A stretch of 64,000 bases of DNA from Takifugu bimaculatus (lineage: Eukaryota; Chordata; Actinopteri; Tetraodontiformes; Tetraodontidae), in assembly GCA_004026145.2 (NCBI GenBank), contig CP034983.1, positions 10,804,658 through 10,868,657 on the forward strand, read 5' to 3'. Both the position numbers and the translations under genes were made by a program. Shown here one piece after another: positions 1 to 12,350 of this stretch. Under the pieces are notes generated by a model that did no database searches, was not told the origin of the DNA, and worked only from the letters and a program-made list of their open reading frames with translations. The stretch's first letter is position 1. Every line of letters starts with the position of its first letter.

Positions 1-3000
1 CTGACATCTAAGGGAATACATAATAGGATCTAGTTGTCAGGTTACCACAGCTCTTCTATGCTGAATAAAACAAAAGCACATTTATTTTTACCATCTGGCA
101 ACATTCAGCAAGAAAATAGCTGATTAATTCATCCATGTTGGCAGATCAATGTAAACGACCTGTATGAGTTGGAATAAAAGCTGGAAGCTGACAGCTGTGG
201 AAAAACTCGCACATCCAAACACTCAAGGATGTTTGGATGTGTCTGAGGCATCGAAGCTCATTTGGATTTAGAAATACGTTCAATCAGCCAATAACTCCTA
301 AATGTTCTGTTAGATTCATTGATTTCAGACTTCCATCCCTCTCTGAAGACATAGCTAACGGGGTCGTTTATGCTTGAGACTATTTCGATCCAAACGGCTA
401 AACGATTGGCTGTTTGTCATTTGCCGTCTGGCCAATCAGATGGCCGGGTGGGCGGGGCTTGGATAAATCGCTGAGGGGAAGGACCGAGGGAGGAACGACT
501 GCAGAGAGGCTAAAGCAGGGCCACTTTTAATTGATTTAATGGCTGACCTTTGAAATAAAATGCCAATAAAGATAATTGACAAAAAAGCTGAAAATCGGCC
601 CTGATAACCGGCCGGGTCAATAATCCCAGAGACAGACGCAGACGGAGCCACATTAATCAGTCAGCCAAGGTCTTTTTTAATCCACTGCACGATGAGTAGT
701 AGTGGTACCAGTAAAATACATAAATACAAAGCACGGTCAATGCCTCGTCGTATCGATTTCCACTAAACACACACAGAGACAACCTCCAGCCCGGATCCAA
801 CACTAATATTTATCACTGGAGCCTCGTTTTCCTCTCGTTTCGCTTCCGTTGTCCCGCATGAAAGTGTGTCCCAGAAAGGCCGAGATCAACTCATCAGAGC
901 GGTGAAATATGGAAATCTTATGGATGCAAGCTGTCAACTACTATATCATTGGGAGACTATTCTTCCGGAGAGGTAAACAAAGGAAAGAACTACTACATGG
1001 AAGTGGAAATTTTAACAGAGAAGAATTTCCTTTTGATGATCTGAGAAGTGCTTTTTGAGCTAATTACAGAGGCTCAGCAGAGCTCTAATTAAATTGGTGC
1101 TAATGAGCCTTGTTTATTCTTATCTGGTGTCAGAATAAAAATGGGTTGAGATTCAGCGAAAGGTGGCGGCGGCTTCACATTTGCTGTGAGCGGGAAAGAG
1201 GGCAGAGATGCTGTGAAGTGATGGATTTGCACGGCTGTTGCGTGCCACTTTAATCAAAGCAGAGAAATTTCACACTGGTGCCTGCAAGATGCCACAATAA
1301 CACTTCATTTATGCTGTCACTTGTCCCATTCAAGCCGAAATCCTCGTTCATCTTACAGGACTACCTTTATTCCCAGTAACACACAGCATACTTTACGGGG
1401 GATTTAATGCCCCTGATTTGCATGGAAATAGTTCCACGCAGCGTTCAATGAAAAACAGACTTTGCTGACACGCAACCGGCACGCGGCTGTTCTCACATGC
1501 AAAGAGACTCTTGCATACAATTAAAACACTGTCGGATGCCTGAATAATGACCATTGCTGGGTCTCGAGGGGTCTCCAGATCAGAATCAACAAGGGCTTCC
1601 TTCAACACAATGGAACGTAACTTCAAAGGCTGCTGTCGTAGATCGTCGTGGATGGAGATGAGGGACATATGGACTTATTTCCGTTGAATTTCTTGTATGT
1701 TTCCTTGACATAACATAGCTTGTCTGTTTTATTGTCTAATGCACGTGACAGGGAGCACTCAGATGGAGCAAACAAACACTAAACCTACTGAGTAGTTCTG
1801 ATGTCGATCCTTCAGCCGTCCGGCTCCAATTGACACACGCTACCCTCACACGTGAAACCACGCCTGGAGCACATTAACACACCATTAGCACGTAGTTAGT
1901 GGGCGTCTGAATGTGTCAAACGAGGGCGGATTCCAAGGAGACGCCGATGAGAGCGCAAAGCCGACGAGGCGCCAACGCGGTTCCAGGCGGAGCATTGAAA
2001 GCGGCAGCAAATTTGGCCAAACCTGATGTGAACTTCTCAGACCCGCACGACGCAATAATTAGCATCTAGCAGCACGCTGACCCCAGGGGTATCAAACAAA
2101 GACCCGGCTAACAGCACGTCGGCAGGACCTTGAAAGGTGGTGGGTCAAACTTCAGCTGCCGTCGCCGTGTTCATCATCGTTCCTGCCTGCACCAAGTGAT
2201 TAAATAATAGTAAAACGTCCTTGACCGGGTGAAAACCTCCTCCAGGAAACTCATTTAGCGCACAGTGTCAAAACGCAGCATAAAAAGCTCTGAAAAACAC
2301 TCGAGGTGTTTTCTCTGGTCTTTACTGGGCAGCAGGTTCTAAAGTTAGAATGTGAATCGCTGCCGTCTCAGCTTGTCTGGCAGAAAAATATTGGTTAACA
2401 AAGGGGGATGAAGTACTACGCGTGTGAATAGCAATAGGAGGGCGGGAATCATCCGAAACAGACAAAGGAGCGTTGCAAATGAGTCACGCTTATAAGAACC
2501 GCCAGACAGAAGCCGATGAGCGGCTGTTGGCCGGGCAACCGCAGCAACTGAACCACTGTAATGGGTTCAGGACCAAATCAAAGTGTTACAAGTTCAATCA
2601 ACCGCATGAAATGAGGACTCAGGCAGCCAGTGTGCAGTTTGACATGTTCCCACATTTAACAGTTGGTGGGGTCAAAAAAAGAACCGAGGGAAGCTCCTTA
2701 ACGACGGCCAAAAGGCCCATCACACCGGCTAATGTCACCGCTAATGAAAGTCCATCGTTGGGACAGGCTGGAACAAAGGGGGCATGATTGGCGGCGCTGG
2801 ACGAAGAAAACCGGGAGCTTCCCTGACCGCCTGCACTCGGCTGTAGAGCATGATGAGAGGCCAAGAGGAAACAAGGAAAACTTGGTGTGGTTCCTTATTT
2901 TCCTCTGTGGAAACCATTAGGAATATCACCCTTTTCCTTCCAGTATCTCATTAAGATCTTAAACGTCGCAGGTTTGAGGTTTGAGCTGACGAGTTGGTGA

Positions 3001-3526
3001 TGAAGGACGGCCAGGACACGAGTTGGACTACTTTACGGAAGCCTTTCTCCATGTTTAAGTGTCCAGCAGATTGATTCACAGTTTGGTCGGAGTCCGGAAG
3101 TGGCGGTGCTGGACTCTCCGTGCTGGAGTAAGACGTGTCCCGGGGTGATTTAGATGGCAGCGTCTCACAGGCCTCGGTAAATCATGACATGCAATTTGTA
3201 TGGAGTGAAATACGTACGGTGCGCTCAGCCATTTTGTGTAACAGAGCCATGTAGTGTGGATCTAAATGGATTACGGCGACATCCGTTAGACTCCGGTGAC
3301 AGCTAACCCGGACACAGCCTTGATGCTCCTCTAAGAGGGTGTCAGTGCCGACACAAGAAATATTTTACAATGGCAAAAACGCCTGACAACTATTATGGAA
3401 GGGGAGGGGGAGGTGTGATCACACCAGCATGCCGGGCGGCAGTTTACACGCACCATTTTTGGTAAAATCCGAGGAAATGGCTGCACTCACTTGTCGCAGT
3501 CAGGGATTACAGGCAATAAACATCAG

Positions 3527-3547
3527 CCCCCCCCCCCCCCCCCCCCC
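3527..3547 (+). repeat. Poly-C tract (21 bp)
   Basis: An uninterrupted run of 21 C follows CATCAG. Long C/G homopolymers are rare in most vertebrate DNA and recur several times in this window. Confidence 0.97.
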
Positions 3548-5114
3548 TTACATTGTAGAGTCACTAGATTAGGGCAGAGTTTGCTTGTAATCAGCACCAG
3601 CAGTTAAAAAAAGAAGTCATCTTTAAAAAGCCTCCAATTAGAGGAGAAGCACTACCTGTCGGGCATTTAGCCGCACTTACACCACTTAAGTACAGGAGTT
3701 ACGAAATCGAAATAATGAGGCCGATTCCGATAGCTTTAATAACACGGTGCTAAACACAGAAGCGCTTCCCTCGCCCCTGCACAGAGGGAAATATTTACCG
3801 AGGCAGTCAGAAAATACGCACGTGGAAGAACATGTTTGCCTATTATTCGATGCAGATTGATGAAGCAAAAATAAACAAGGAAGGATGTTGCGTATCGAGT
3901 ACAGACGGTTTATCATGTCTAAGCAGGTGATGAATATCACGGTGAGATAAAAATCCCAGCGATCGACTGAAGCCCCCGCAGCGCCGAGCTCACTCCAGGG
4001 ACAGCACTTCCTCCTATTCCCAACTGTGTTGACTCAAAGCCTTTGGAGATAACACCAAAAGGCTAAAGCACATATTTCTATTTCAAGTGTACAGCTTGTA
4101 AAATGAGAATTCAGACTGACATCTCCGACGGATAAATAATACATAAAGCCGAGACCAGATTATGCTTTGATATATTTTGCATAACATCAGATATCCCCTA
4201 TGTTTAAAGCCCGCCGCACAAAAAATTGAGGTCTGAATGGGATTAAATGAAGAATATCCAAGTGCAGTCTGCATTTCAACACTTTCCTTTGAATGAAAAA
4301 TGACACATTTCCTTTTAATTGTTAAAAATATCCCTCATTTGTATTCCGTTATATTCTAATATCTTTGTTAGTTAGAGTAGTTTGCTATGACGGACCATTA
4401 GTGCCGCCATGAAGGATACAAATATTTCAAAATTATGAGAATAAAGGTGCAAATGTGGTTAAAATGAGGGACGTGAAGATTATTGTGAAGGCGTGCTTCA
4501 ATATAGGAGCTTTATGGACAATGAGGTGGATGTTTGTTGGTCCCCTCGGGTTCCCTACAACAGTCTCCAAGCATTAGCTCTTGGTTTGGCTCTAACTAAC
4601 CTCTAGATAACCCTAGGCTAACATTAGCGATGTGTTCTTATTCTTCTATTCTTGTAATATCACAACACAAATTTTGAATTCCTTTTTTCTTCAACACTCG
4701 AGGTAGAAACGCATCACATTTACATGGGAAACTATAAAAAAGACTGAAGCTGCTTATCCCGACGCCTCCACGTCAGGTTTTCCACAGCATGATTGTAAAC
4801 AGGAGTGAACGTCTGTGTAGGATTTCAGGAAAACGCGGCAGCCCGAATTCACCTCGCTGCTACGATCATTTCTAATTTGGGTCTGTGTTGAGAAGCTGAA
4901 TTTCAGCCTGCGAACTGACACAACCTGTCAGTTTCACGTGGATAAAAGTAGATGTGCATGATAAAAAATGTTCTTTCGGCAGGTGGAAACGACAGTCCAG
5001 CAATAATTTTGGCATCTGGAGCCCAACGTTTGAGTTCGTGGACAGATGGAAGCAATGAGGTGGAAGAGAAAGTTCTGCTGACAGCACAATCCTTCCGGTT
5101 GCTATGCTGTGATC

Positions 5115-5116
<2 letters not shown>

Positions 5117-5161
<45 letters not shown>
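5117..5161 (+). repeat. (GT)n microsatellite, 45 bp
   Basis: This is a pure GT dinucleotide tract. It creates the artificial Cys/Val and Thr/His ORFs on the two strands here. Confidence 0.98.
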
Positions 5162-5165
<4 letters not shown>

Positions 5166-6664
5166 GTCATCTTTAAATGATGTCACGTAATTACGATGTA
5201 AGCAGACAAAACCGTGGCGTGAACATGATTTAGAGTTAAACATTCATGTCAAGGTTAAGCAGCAGAACCGCCGCGAGCATTTTAAACACTTACTTCTGCG
5301 TGTCGCCACGTTCCGACTTCAACATAAACGCTGGGACCGGATCACCGTGAGCGAGGGGAGGAAGGAATGTGCTTTACCACCAGCGAGAGGCCCCGTTCCT
5401 CTGAAGCGTGATGTGAAACAACATCTGCTTCTGAAGATGCTGGCGTGAGGATCACAGTCCCAACTGTTGTGGAGAATTCTGACCGAGTTTGGTCTCATCT
5501 CAGCCCTCTGAGGCTTATCCAGAGACACACGTGTCGGGGTCCTTTGGTGTCGCCGTCCGACACAAAGTCTCCATGCTCAGCTCATCTCCTCCTAAAAGAG
5601 GAAGTTATCGCTGCAGAGCAGCGGGGATGTTCTCTCTGCATGAACGACCGACCATTTCCAACCTATCTTTGGCTCCCGCTTCATTTCTTCTGCGGGAAAT
5701 ACACATTTTTACTCACTGAAATGTGTCTTTGGTTGGTTTAATTAGCTAAAACTTGCGAGGCACACTGATATGGATCAATCAGAATTCCCCCTCTGGGTCA
5801 CCTTTGGAGAACAATCACCGACATCATTCCCTACATGGCCGAGGTTAGGGCTCCAGTGACGGAGGTGACACATTTGTTCACGTTTTTCATGTTTGAAAAT
5901 ACCACTTTAGAGCAACCCAGCGCCTCGGATGTTTGATATCTGCCGGAGCAAACATCATCCTCTGATAGAAGACGGGCTCCTCAACAGGGGACCCAATGGG
6001 AATTCTCCGAACGCTTCATTAAGGCTCATTCCATGAAAGTCAACAAAGAATAAAACCGTTGCTCTTTGCAGTTAAAACAAAATAAAAGAAAATGCTGCTC
6101 ACACTCGCTCAACTGACCGAAAACACAAATGAACTGAAGTCCATTATCGCCAACAGGCCGCTGTGCTAAATACATTTTTAAATAGTTCTTAAATATAAGC
6201 CCAGACTGTTAAATGCTATGAAAACTGCATCATAATCGTTTCAGATGTCCAATCATTATTCACTGCGAGAGAGTAAAATCCCGAGGCCGTTCGCGGCGCT
6301 GCACATCCAGCCTTAATGTGCTTACTTATGAACAAACACATTAGCAGGCTGGTCGGCAGACCATTCATATTTGATGTGCTGTCGCTGGCTGCCGCTCGCT
6401 CTGGTCTGATTACAGTGGCCTCTCTTCCCCTGGGAGGCTGTTTTAACTGCGGCGCGTCTGACGGTGCCATTAGAAACACAGTCGGGGGGCTGTAGGTTGT
6501 CGACCAGCTGCCACGCTCACGCCGTCAGCTCTTTCTTCAGGCCCCTCCACGGCGGGGGTTCTCCAATATTCCAAATATAATTGCATCAAACCTTTCAGGC
6601 TAATGGACTTCAGACATAAATGTTATTGTGAGGGAAACTCCGGCAACGGCTTTGCTTTTGTTCT

Positions 6665-6681
6665 AAAAAAAAAAAAAAAAA
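6665..6681 (+). repeat. Poly-A tract (17 bp)
   Basis: This is a run of 17 A. No adjacent retroelement body or target duplication was recognised, so it is listed as a simple repeat. Confidence 0.95.
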
Positions 6682-7719
6682 GTCTGTGCCACCAGGAGCC
6701 CATCGCCTTCGCTTGTCTAATGAAAACAACTGTGGGCCGGGAAAATAAGCTGGGAAGAGTAAAGAGCAACTTCAAGACTTTAGCACCTCAGCTGAAGCCA
6801 GATCTGTGCCGTCGGAATTTGTTGTGATAATCGCTGCCCTCCGAACGTCTACGTCTATGACAGAGGAGGCGCCTAAATGTTATTAAATCAGTGTAATTGC
6901 ACGACTTGCTGAGTCATTCTCCATCAATCTGACTGTTAGGAAATCAAAGTTTAAATACTTCGAATCCAATTTAGCAGGTCTGCCCCAACAATCTCTTCTG
7001 AGCATCGGAAGGTAGATCCTGACAGGATATTACAGTCGCACATTTTCCATCACATACATGAACTTTTTGAACCTGTTTCTACACAGAAGGGAGGTTTATT
7101 TAGATCCAGGTTATGGCAGAGTTTGAGAAAAAGGCAACAGGCGAGGTGCTACGCTCATCCATCACAGCAATGTCCTCCGGCTCTTTCCTATTAGAAGCTG
7201 TCAGGTGGGCTGGGCCCATTATTACATCATCATAATGGTGTCATCTCTGAGCTTCATCAGGGTAATTACTGCAATTTGTCACGTTGAAGGAAATATGCCT
7301 GCGGACAATATCTGTTTGCATATGAACCTTAAAAAGTGAGACACAGTGTGGACAAAGAAAAGGTAGATCCATACCACGGGCCACGCATGAATTATGTATG
7401 CCACGATGTCGCCGGGTCCCCACTTTTAATATTCCCCTCACTGCGGATACGGCGAGCCCGTTATCCGTCAATTAAAACAGCAGTTTTCTGAAAACCACTG
7501 CAGGATAAGATGGAAAAAAACACGCCTCTGGATATTTAGGGAATAAGTGAAGAAGCCAACACTTAAAACACTTGCATGAAAAAGCAGACTGGAGGATCCT
7601 CTTCACCGCCGGGTCGAACCCTTAAAGAGATAAACACATCAAAAGGACGTAAAGCTACTGTCCATGACTGGCAGGAAAAACTATGGAGAAGTCAGTGAAT
7701 TGAACGTTGAGAGACTGCT

Positions 7720-7940
7720 TCCGCCATTTTGAATCGCATCAACGTCGACCAAGTGCTGCACAAGCTGCATGTCCGTCCTCGGCTGCAGCTTTTCCACAAC
7801 TTCAGTTCCATCCAAAGTCGGGGCGAGAGCGCGCCGAGACCCCCCGGACGCCGCCTCTATGTACACTGATGCTTGCACTGTCGGCGTCAAATCGGAGTGC
7901 AGGAGCGCAGGAGCCGCCGGCGGACTAAAGGCGAAAAACG
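7720..7940. other. CpG-rich block with a YY1-like motif
   Basis: A locally GC-rich segment contains many CpGs and a CCGCCATTTTG sequence at about 7721, which matches the YY1 core (CGCCATTTT). It could be a CpG island or an alternative promoter, but no good splice donor follows on either strand that I can see. Teleost DNA is generally not CpG-poor, so this is weak evidence. Confidence 0.25.
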
Positions 7941-8633
7941 CCGGATGAATTCTAAGGGAAGGTGCAGGTTTCCGCTGAAAATCTACCTCTGGATGCTGAA
8001 TTAAACAAATATACGGTCGTCAGAACCATAACGGAGAGCCACCGTGCACCCCGATGTTGCACAAGGTCGCTTGTGATTCAGAAATATTTTACCGTTTGAC
8101 CCATTTTTCATCATTTTTGAGCAGCAGATGGGAAACTGCAGGGTATGATTCTGCCTGGCACACCCTCTGAAAATGTGGAGAAAATATGCTTTAGAGGCCC
8201 TGTGGACTTGGTGGACTGTTGATGAATGAGGAGAACAGCAGTCGTGGGCAGCAAATGGGAGTCAAATCGGATCATTTATGTGCTGCTCAGGTAACATTTG
8301 CATTTGGTTTGTGCCACACAAACAATGAAAACACTCTTATTAACACATGAGTACTGAGGTAAATTAGAAGATTGCAGTTTGTGAGAAGCGGTTACACCCC
8401 GTCATTTATCAGGCTGGGGTTGATGCTGTAGCTTAACCAACGGATGAAGCAATAATTGCCACAAAGGGACCAATGCGTCTCTTTAAATAAATGTACAGTG
8501 ACAGGATGCTGTGAAGTGAGCAAAGAAGCTGGGATGCACTCTATGAATCCATTTTGATATTGCCCAGCATCACTAAAAACACTTTTGTGCTCTCAAAAAG
8601 ACTAAATTATGCATGTTTCTGGACATAGATGAA

Positions 8634-8640
8634 CCCCCCC

Positions 8641-8671
<31 letters not shown>
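8634..8671 (+). repeat. C-run joined to (CA)n microsatellite
   Basis: Ten C are followed directly by a pure CA dinucleotide tract to 8671. Confidence 0.97.
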
Positions 8672-8673
<2 letters not shown>

Positions 8674-9429
8674 CCCTGCCACAGAAGGCCGCAGGGTTTA
8701 AACGCACACGTGTGCAGTAATGGGATGAATGCATTTTCAAGCCCCAGCTGTAGAGCCACGCAATGACCATGACCTCTGCAAAGGAAAGGTTGTGTGAAGC
8801 GCAGTGTAAAATTGAAGGGGACAAATGCATGGAATAAAGTGCCGGGAAGATCAAAAAGATCAGTTATGTGGGGTTAAAGTGGCTCCAGCCCCCCCCCAAA
8901 AATTTGACTGACTTGATTTAATGTAAAAAAAAAAGACTGTGCAGTAGATGAGGATTCTCTCCCGACTGGAAATCTTGGCCAACAAAGGTTACAGATGTGC
9001 TATGCCATTTAGCATGATTCCACTCACAAGAGTCCCTTTAAATCACTCAGGAATGGGTCTAATAAAATTACTCATTATATTTATATCTATATTTTTTTTC
9101 TTGACTCAGTATCATTTGGACACGATTTGTTAGGGGACATTAATCTCCCGCTAACGCTCGCAGTTATTCTTGAGGCAGCGGGTGCGGTTAGCAGGACAAT
9201 GACAAAAACGTTTTCCAGACCGCTAAGTTTGGCCACGCATGGGCAGTTTGATGTAAGTGTATCTGACATCGGGGGCACGCCACCAAACTGGTGCTGCGCG
9301 CTAAAAGTCTTTATAACCCCGGCGAGAGCTGCAGTCAAGGGTGGTGGCTTGTCCAATTCATTTTTCAAAATAAATAAATAAAATGGAACGCCGCTCGAAA
9401 TATGACAGGAGGAAAACGTGGAAGAGAAG

Positions 9430-9960
9430 AGCCTCAAATGAGCCGATGTGCGGCGAGAACGAAATCCCCGTGATGCCGGAGTGCCCTTAAAAGGCTAACA
9501 TTTACGCCGATTGTATTTGGCTTTGCTACCTTGGTCTCACGCCGGCTCCCGGCTGAGCGGCGCGCGGGCGCCATCGCCCGTGAGTGGAGATGAGAAACCA
9601 AGTGAGACAAAAGTTTAAATTGCTTCTCGGGGTGAGTCTCGGCGACGCGTCGGAGGGGGGGGGGGCAGCAAACCGACTGGCCCGGCTCGCTCAAGCAGCC
9701 CAGATTGTAAGCACGCCAGCCCATTTACGGCATTAGTCACATCGGCGCTCGCTTCTGTGTTGGCGAGACAGAAAACCTGCAGAGGAGAATGAAGCCGACC
9801 CATTTTCTTTCTCCACGCCACCAGCACCGCCACAAGTGCCCTGTCGCTCACGCTCTCCTAATAAGGTCAGCGGGGATGCGTTCACGCCATCAGCGCCGAA
9901 GAAGGAAAAAACCAAGCGGGCGTTTGAGCTGCAGGTGAATTCCCTCAGATCCTCCCTGTC
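9430..9960. other. CpG-rich block, possible CpG island
   Basis: The stretch is dense in CpG, including CGGCGCGCGGGCGCC near 9557, and has an 11-bp G run at about 9655-9665. The overlapping 60-128 codon minus-strand ORFs follow from GC-richness and show no domain. It could be a regulatory island; nothing else is visible. Confidence 0.25.
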
Positions 9961-10840
9961 GCGGGTTCACATGTTGGAGGAGGTAATTGGGAAGGGGGTG
10001 GGGGGAGTCTTTCCATAAGAAACGCATCAGTCACAACCGGCACCGCGTCCCAAAGCCGATTGTTGGAGAAAAACAAAGCGGAAAATGAGTCAGAAGCATC
10101 ACGCACAAGTTGGGATCGGCGCGTGAGGCGGCGACTCAAGGTTATCGACGTCTTCAAGGTGTTCACGGCTGAGTATCTGTAATAGTGCGAGGAACAAGTG
10201 ACACTGGTGAAAAACTGCAAACAGAGTGGAAACGGTGATGGAATAGTAAATGAAGAGCATCCAGAGAGGGTCACTTTCATGCACACTGCCTTCGGCATCC
10301 CTCTCCAAATCTCTGAGTGCAAGTGTTCCACTCAACCCCCACCGTGACACATCCAAATGTTTGCGATTCTGATGAATAATGAGCACTTAACGACGCCAAT
10401 AAAAGGGGGAGGGCCCGCACACAATGGAGGCAGGGGCGTTTTCAGCCGCGCGCCGCCGTTGAACAGAAGATCCCGAAATCAAACCAGGCGCACTTAATTA
10501 AAGCGGTGCTCTCTGGGAATTATCTCAAGGAAACATTTGTGTTGATGCTTTCAGTCCTTAAGCAGTCGAGAAATTGGCAGAGGGGAAGCGGCGCTCAGTG
10601 AACGCCTCGAGCAGAACAAAACAAGGCAAACACGAGACGTGCACGACGACCAAATGTCAATATGGGCTTATAATTCATTTCGTTCTGATGGCAGCAGTCA
10701 AACTGCAGCTAACAACACCAGTGAGAGGTTTGATAGGTTCAATAGACACAAACGGTCACTCAGCAACACAGAATCACTGGTTTGTTACAGTATATTTATA
10801 GATTATGTGAGTTTCTGATTACGTGAGTGTGATGAGAAGA

Positions 10841-11061
10841 GGAGGATTCTCGGTTTGAGTCCAGGTGCAGACAAAACTTGGGAGTTGTTCTGGAAGTAGG
10901 GGGAGGTGCCAGGACGCATTCAGAGCACTGTCAAGGTACCCTTGAGCAAGCTAGCAAGGTAGCGACCCCCCCCGCTCACACAGGGTCCTGACTTTGCCCA
11001 TATGCAGCTGGGATAGCCTCCAACACCCTCACTGTCGCCCCTGAAAGGAATAAAATGGTCC
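10841..11061 (-). repeat. Dispersed teleost repeat, copy A
   Basis: Read on the minus strand, this segment shares an ordered set of motifs with the plus-strand segment at 32717-33003. These are GGGTGTTGGAGGCTATCCCAG near its start, then TTGCTCAAGGGTACCTTG, then AGTTTTGTCTGCACCTGGAC with a CAAACCGAGAA-like end. Such phrases are familiar from interspersed repeats of percomorph fishes. The two copies are diverged and gapped, indicating an old element. I cannot assign a named family. Confidence 0.65.
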
Positions 11062-12311
11062 AGAGAGGGAAAAAAATCTGTTCCTCCCATTTTAGGAAGC
11101 TGAGGAAAATCTGCACCTCGCTATATTAAGCTGAGGGCAGTGAAGACGCCTCCTTGTAACCGAGACTATAAAATCTATGGAGGGATGAAAATGGAATCTA
11201 AAAAAAGAAAAATGGAGGTGTGAATGACACGCAGACCCTCGCCAGATTCTAGATTCTCTGTCTACACTGATACTGATGAACAAGAGGATAAGACATGGAA
11301 ATATCCACTCGTGAACATGCTGCAGTTATTATGGGCAATTACGGAATTTGGGTTTATTGCCTCTCAATCCTCTGCACCTGTAGTTGATTCATCCAATCTA
11401 AAATGTGTGGAACTAAAGGAAAAGAAACGGGAATAGCGATGCATCTCCTCGGTACGCCGCTGAGCAGAGGACACAACAGAGGCGGAGCGCCGACCAGCAG
11501 GTAGGCCGACATCCGCAGCCTCAAAACCCAACCATTAAAGAACGCGGTCAATGGTTCAGCTGACTGACGACATCATCCATGACCACTGATCTCACCAAGG
11601 GTGGCCGCCATCCTCGCAGCACGTTCGCTTACACGGCTCAATAACGGTACTTGGAAGCGCGACGACTGTTTCTTTGCTTTAAATAACGCCAGACAATAAA
11701 AACACCCCAGCAGGCTAATATGAAAGCGTCTCACACGGCGTTTCATGGAGGCTTAGTGGGGCTCCAGTGACAACAGAAGGGGTGCGCCTCAGGTAGAAAC
11801 CTGGGATTTCATTTGATTTCCGTTCGGACAATTGTGGAAAAGACAATTAGATAATTAGTCAGAAAAGGGGCTGTGTTGCGCAAACCTGCGGGTGATTCTG
11901 TGTGTCAATTAGTGCAGAGACAGAAGTGAGATCAACACAACAGCAGAAAGCCCGCCTGCAGGAGAACGCGGCGGTCCACTGCTCATATCAACAACCATTA
12001 AGAGAAAGACGGAAACAGACTTTGGAGTCGCCTGTCTGTCTTCGCTCCCCTTGGCGATGCGCAGGAGCACTTAACCTGCCAGCAGGGTGCTCAGCGGGGG
12101 TTCCACCCCAACACGGGGGCCTGTCACGTGATGGACGTCCAAAGGGACTTGAAACAAAAGGCCACGGGCAGGCGAGGTGCAAACTGTCCACCTGTGTACT
12201 TACAAAGGAACGGTGAGAGCTCCGTGTTCTTAAAGAGTGCTGAGCCGCACAGGAGAAATCCCAGCAGCCCTAGTGAACACTGACCACAGCACTGGCAGGC
12301 CTGCTCTCTCT

Positions 12312-12350
12312 CACACACACACACACGCGCACACACACACGGGCGCGCGC
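12312..12350 (+). repeat. Imperfect (CA)n/(CG)n tract
   Basis: CA dinucleotides interrupted by CGCG pass into GGGCGCGCGC. The alternating purine-pyrimidine stretch could favour Z-DNA. Confidence 0.9.

Larger units (their letters stand above)
1..10840. other. Upstream intergenic DNA, no gene recognised
   Basis: Only short ORFs (about 60-125 codons) occur, including one made by translating a (CA)n tract. None shows a recognisable domain or a pair of convincing splice sites. The stretch contains a poly-C tract, a (GT)n tract, a poly-A tract, a C-run/(CA)n tract and two CpG-rich blocks, listed separately. It could be distant regulatory DNA of cdh12 or a gene desert. Confidence 0.6.

Noticed and set aside
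2083..2110. CAGGGGTATCAAAC, resembling a fish hAT terminus
   Set aside because: No matching inverted end or target duplication was found nearby, and the match is too short alone.
4872..5243. 123-codon minus-strand ORF with a Thr-His stretch
   Set aside because: Its open frame depends on the (GT)n microsatellite; there is no domain and no splice context.
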